This document shows positions 6,105-8,315 of a stretch of DNA of 8,315 nt, piece by piece. The notes below the pieces were generated by a model that saw nothing but the letters and a program-made list of their open reading frames with translations, was not told where the DNA came from and did no database searches. The stretch is from an uncultured Oscillospiraceae bacterium. GTDB taxonomy: Bacteria; Bacillota; Clostridia; Oscillospirales; Oscillospiraceae. Every line of letters starts with the position of its first letter. The first letter of the stretch is position 1. Where the stretch lies: NCBI GenBank assembly GCA_934546725.1, contig CAKTED010000057.1, positions 1 through 8,315 on the forward strand, in the 5' to 3' direction. The position numbers and the translations under genes are program-made.

Positions 6105-7691
6105 TTATTTCCACGACCAGTCGTTATAATAGGTGTTGAAATAAGGCACAAAGTATACGCCGTCAAGCTCATTGCTGTACGCTATGCCTCTCATGGGCTC
6201 GCAGATGGCGTACCACGCGGGCGCGGCCTCAAACAGCTCCGTCATTTCCTTTATAACGGCGGCTCTCTCGGCGGTGTCATGAATGGACATGACCTTTGCA
6301 TTGAGCTCGAGGAAGCGGTTCTGACCGTCCTTGAGCCAGGCGCAGTCGGCAAGATGCGGAAGAACGGGGATCCAGCCGTTATAGTTCTGCGCGGCGGTAT
6401 TCGTGGGCGCCTGAACGTCTCTTACATAGAGGTCATACTGGCTGGGATCGAGCGTGAGCGCATTAAAGGTAGCCTCATCATAGTTGACAATCTTGACCGT
6501 TACGCCGATCTCGCTCAGATTCTGCTGTATGACCTCGGCCATGGTAACGTAGTCCGAGGAGCCATTGGTAATAAGCGTTACGGTCTGGCCGGTGAGGCCC
6601 GCCTTATCGGCATATTCCTTAGCCTTGTCAACATTATAACCAACGGAGTAGCTCTCATTGAGATTCAGGCAGCTTTCGTCAAAGTCCGCTGCAGAATTCG
6701 AATTGGGCCAATCGCAGGGGGTTGCCTGTCCACTGTAGGCAAGGTTTACTATCTGCTGCTTATTTATCGCGTGGCAGACGGCCATGCGGGCGTCGACATT
6801 ATTGAATATGTTGCCATCGGTAATATTGAACCAGATGGACGCCGCCATACGGCTCGGAAGAGTATCAACGGTGTATCCGGCAATATTCTTAACGTAGTCT
6901 ACCTCCTGAAGAGGAACGCGGAGCGCAACGTCAACAGAACCGTTCTCCAGTGCGTTAACGCGCTGGGTATCCTCGTTCATGCACACGAACTTGAGATTTT
7001 TGATCTTCGGCTGCTCGCCCCAGTAGTTCTCGTTCGCGGTCATATAGAGGTGGCTGTTCACGACGTACTCGGACACGGTATACGGACCGGTTCCGACTGG
7101 GTTGGACGCGTAGGATACGGGATCGTAGGTTTCCTTATCCAGTATCTGCATTGTGCAGAAGTTGTTGTAATAGGAGAAGTCGAACTGCTTGAATACTATT
7201 TTAACGGTATATTCATCAACCTTTTCGCAGGCTTCCCAATCCAAATGCGGGAAATATGGATACTGTCCCTCGGTATTGCAGCAGAGATCGAGCGTAAACA
7301 GGACGTCATCCGCGTTGAAATCGCTGCCGTTGGAGAACTTTACTCCCTCGCGCAGATGGAAAAGCCACTCCGTATCCGAAAGCTCCTCCATGCCGGTCGC
7401 AAGGATCCAGCGTTTCTCGCCGGTCGTATAGTTATCATACAGAGGTTCGGCGTACATTCTTGAGACTGCCGTATAGTCGCCGTAGGCGGACTCATATGTA
7501 AAGTCCAGCGTACCGTAGTCCTGCGTGACCGCGACCGTAAGAGTATCCTTTTTGCCGCCTCCATCCGCCGTGCCGGTGGACGTGCTGCCATTGCTGCCGC
7601 CGTCGGGCGTCGTTTTGTTGTCGTCTTTGCCGCATGCGGCAAAGGAGAGTATCACTGCGATAATGCTCAGGATTGCGATTAACTTTTTCAC
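6105..7691 (-). CDS. ABC transporter solute-binding lipoprotein, peptide/SBP_bac_5 family
   Basis: This extracellular, membrane-anchored lipoprotein of 528 residues delivers a solute to the neighbouring ABC importer. The N-terminus is a lipoprotein signal peptide (VKKLIAILSIIAVILSFAAC) with a lipobox and lipidated Cys20, followed by a Gly/Ser/Thr-rich tether to about residue 50. The SBP_bac_5 signatures follow: AEPLYDNYTTGE, WLFHLREGVKFSNGSDFNADDV and NPVGTGPYTVSEYV (about 197-210). The length is typical. The start is GTG 7691, with GGGAGG 7 bases upstream; an in-frame ATG at 7742 would add 17 residues lying inside the ATPase gene and spoil the signal peptide. The region that in DppA/OppA-type proteins carries GWxxDxxDP reads YDLYVRDVQAPTNTAAQNYN (419-438), so the normal contact for a peptide amino terminus is not evident. 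Family members also bind sugars, nickel chelates, opines and other solutes; this ligand is unknown. It is encoded 22 bases after the ATPase gene. Confidence 0.95.
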   Translation of the reverse strand: MKKLIAILSIIAVILSFAACGKDDNKTTPDGGSNGSTSTGTADGGGKKDTLTVAVTQDYGTLDFTYESAYGDYTAVSRMYAEPLYDNYTTGEKRWILATGMEELSDTEWLFHLREGVKFSNGSDFNADDVLFTLDLCCNTEGQYPYFPHLDWEACEKVDEYTVKIVFKQFDFSYYNNFCTMQILDKETYDPVSYASNPVGTGPYTVSEYVVNSHLYMTANENYWGEQPKIKNLKFVCMNEDTQRVNALENGSVDVALRVPLQEVDYVKNIAGYTVDTLPSRMAASIWFNITDGNIFNNVDARMAVCHAINKQQIVNLAYSGQATPCDWPNSNSAADFDESCLNLNESYSVGYNVDKAKEYADKAGLTGQTVTLITNGSSDYVTMAEVIQQNLSEIGVTVKIVNYDEATFNALTLDPSQYDLYVRDVQAPTNTAAQNYNGWIPVLPHLADCAWLKDGQNRFLELNAKVMSIHDTAERAAVIKEMTELFEAAPAWYAICEPMRGIAYSNELDGVYFVPYFNTYYNDWSWK

Positions 7692-7698
7692 GTTTATT

Positions 7699-7704
7699 CC
7701 TCCC
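7699..7704 (-). promoter_or_regulatory. Ribosome binding site fixing a GTG start for the solute-binding protein
   Basis: GGGAGG on the minus strand lies 7 bases before GTG 7691, which begins a clean lipoprotein signal peptide. It lies in the 22-base gap after the ATPase stop codon and supports translation from GTG rather than from the upstream in-frame ATG at 7742. Confidence 0.88.
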
Positions 7705-7713
7705 GTACTTAAT

Positions 7714-8315
7714 TTATTGTTTAATTTTATTACATGCAACAAAGTGGTTTTCCGCCTGCTCGATAAGGTGCTGCTGCTCAGTGCAGCTCTCGCAGGCGTA
7801 GGGACACCTGGCCATAAAGCGGCATCCCGGCTTCGGGTCTATGGGTGAGGTTATCTCGCCCTTCATGAGTATCCTGTTCTTTTTGTGATGCCTGTCCGGT
7901 ATAGGTATCGCGGAAAGGAGCGCTTTTGTATAGGGATGCAGCGGATTTCTGAAAAGCTCGTCAGCCGGCGCTTTTTCCACCATCTGTCCGAGGTACATCA
8001 CCATGATATCGTCGGAAATATACTTTACGACCGAGAGATCGTGCGTTACGAACATGTACGCAAGGTTCAGCTCCTCCTGAAGGTCCAGCATCAGATTTAT
8101 TATCTGCGCCTGGATTGAAACATCCAGTGCGGAGACCGGCTCGTCGCATACGATAAACTTCGGCTTCAGCGCGAGCGCACGGGCAACACCGATGCGCTGG
8201 CGCCGGCCTCCGTCAAGCTCATGCGGATATGAGTTTTCAAATCTCTTCGCAAGGCCGACGGTGTCCATCAGCTTGACAGCCTCCGCCCTGCATTCACTTT
8301 TTGACAGCCTTCCCT
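7714..8315 (-). CDS. Oligopeptide-type ABC transporter ATP-binding protein (OppD/DppF-like), 5' end outside the window
   Basis: The last 199 codons of a cytoplasmic ATPase that energises import. The frame is open to the window edge (GRLSKSECRAEAVKL precedes the first internal Met), so about 120-130 residues including Walker A are missing. Visible in order are the signature loop HELDGGRRQRIG, Walker B FIVCDEP, the D-loop SALD, the switch His in VTHDLSVV, then the C-terminal oligopeptide-transporter extension NPLHPYTKALLSAIP. This is followed by a cysteine motif GCRFMARCPYACESC with a later HFVAC. A matching four-Cys cluster was reported to bind an iron-sulfur cluster in a bacterial dipeptide transporter ATPase. 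The signature has Asp where LSGGQ has Ser, a variant I believe occurs in a subgroup of these ATPases. Permease genes and a second ATPase are expected just upstream, outside the window. Confidence 0.95.
   Translation of the reverse strand, partial: GRLSKSECRAEAVKLMDTVGLAKRFENSYPHELDGGRRQRIGVARALALKPKFIVCDEPVSALDVSIQAQIINLMLDLQEELNLAYMFVTHDLSVVKYISDDIMVMYLGQMVEKAPADELFRNPLHPYTKALLSAIPIPDRHHKKNRILMKGEITSPIDPKPGCRFMARCPYACESCTEQQHLIEQAENHFVACNKIKQ

Noticed and set aside
4843..6129. Long plus-strand open frame (428 codons) opposite the first SDR gene and parts of its neighbours
   Set aside because: It runs antisense across two genes with clear SDR motifs, shows no recognisable domain, and has Arg/Gly/His-rich composition typical of a mirror frame of codon-biased genes.
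6069..7463. Long plus-strand open frame (464 codons) opposite the solute-binding protein gene
   Set aside because: Antisense to a gene with a lipoprotein signal and SBP_bac_5 motifs; no ribosome binding site or domain of its own was seen.

Overview
The window looks like chromosomal DNA of a strictly anaerobic, moderate-GC Bacillota (clostridial type, possibly gut-derived). The reasons are an oxygen-sensitive glycyl radical enzyme, strong AGGAGG-type ribosome binding sites, GTG starts on several genes, a peptide-family lipoprotein transporter, and cysteine-rich proteins. No taxonomic marker is present, so this placement is inference.

All six genes are read from the minus strand, so transcription runs from high to low coordinates. 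In that order they are: an OppD/DppF-type ABC ATPase whose N-terminus lies beyond the window edge (8315-7714), a lipoprotein solute-binding protein of the peptide/SBP_bac_5 family (7691-6105), two related short-chain dehydrogenases (5991-4981 and 4946-4032), and a PFL-like glycyl radical enzyme with the GCVEP active-site motif (3959-1491). These five are closely spaced (22, 113, 34 and 72 bases) and have no U-tract terminator between them, so they are probably one operon for uptake and anaerobic breakdown or conversion of a small molecule. Two of the gaps carry long perfect hairpins without U-tracts, which may tune relative transcript levels. A LysR-type regulator (988-86) follows on the same strand behind its own predicted promoter and ends in a strong bidirectional terminator.

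The likely logic is import of a solute through the ABC transporter, adjustment of its hydroxyl or carbonyl groups by the two SDRs, and radical elimination or C-C/C-X cleavage by the glycyl radical enzyme. The substrate cannot be read from the sequence. The radical SAM activase that the glycyl radical enzyme needs is not in the window, and the solute-binding protein lacks the usual peptide-binding GWxxDxxDP-type segment, so the ligand need not be a peptide.

The only sizeable non-coding stretch, about 500 bases between the glycyl radical enzyme and the regulator, is rich in structure. It holds two direct, gap-free copies of a 105-base repeat built from three hairpins (about 82% identical, with compensatory base-pair changes). 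It also holds a sigma70-type promoter, a perfect T-N11-A palindrome at the expected transcription start, and two further perfect hairpins in the long leader of the regulator gene.
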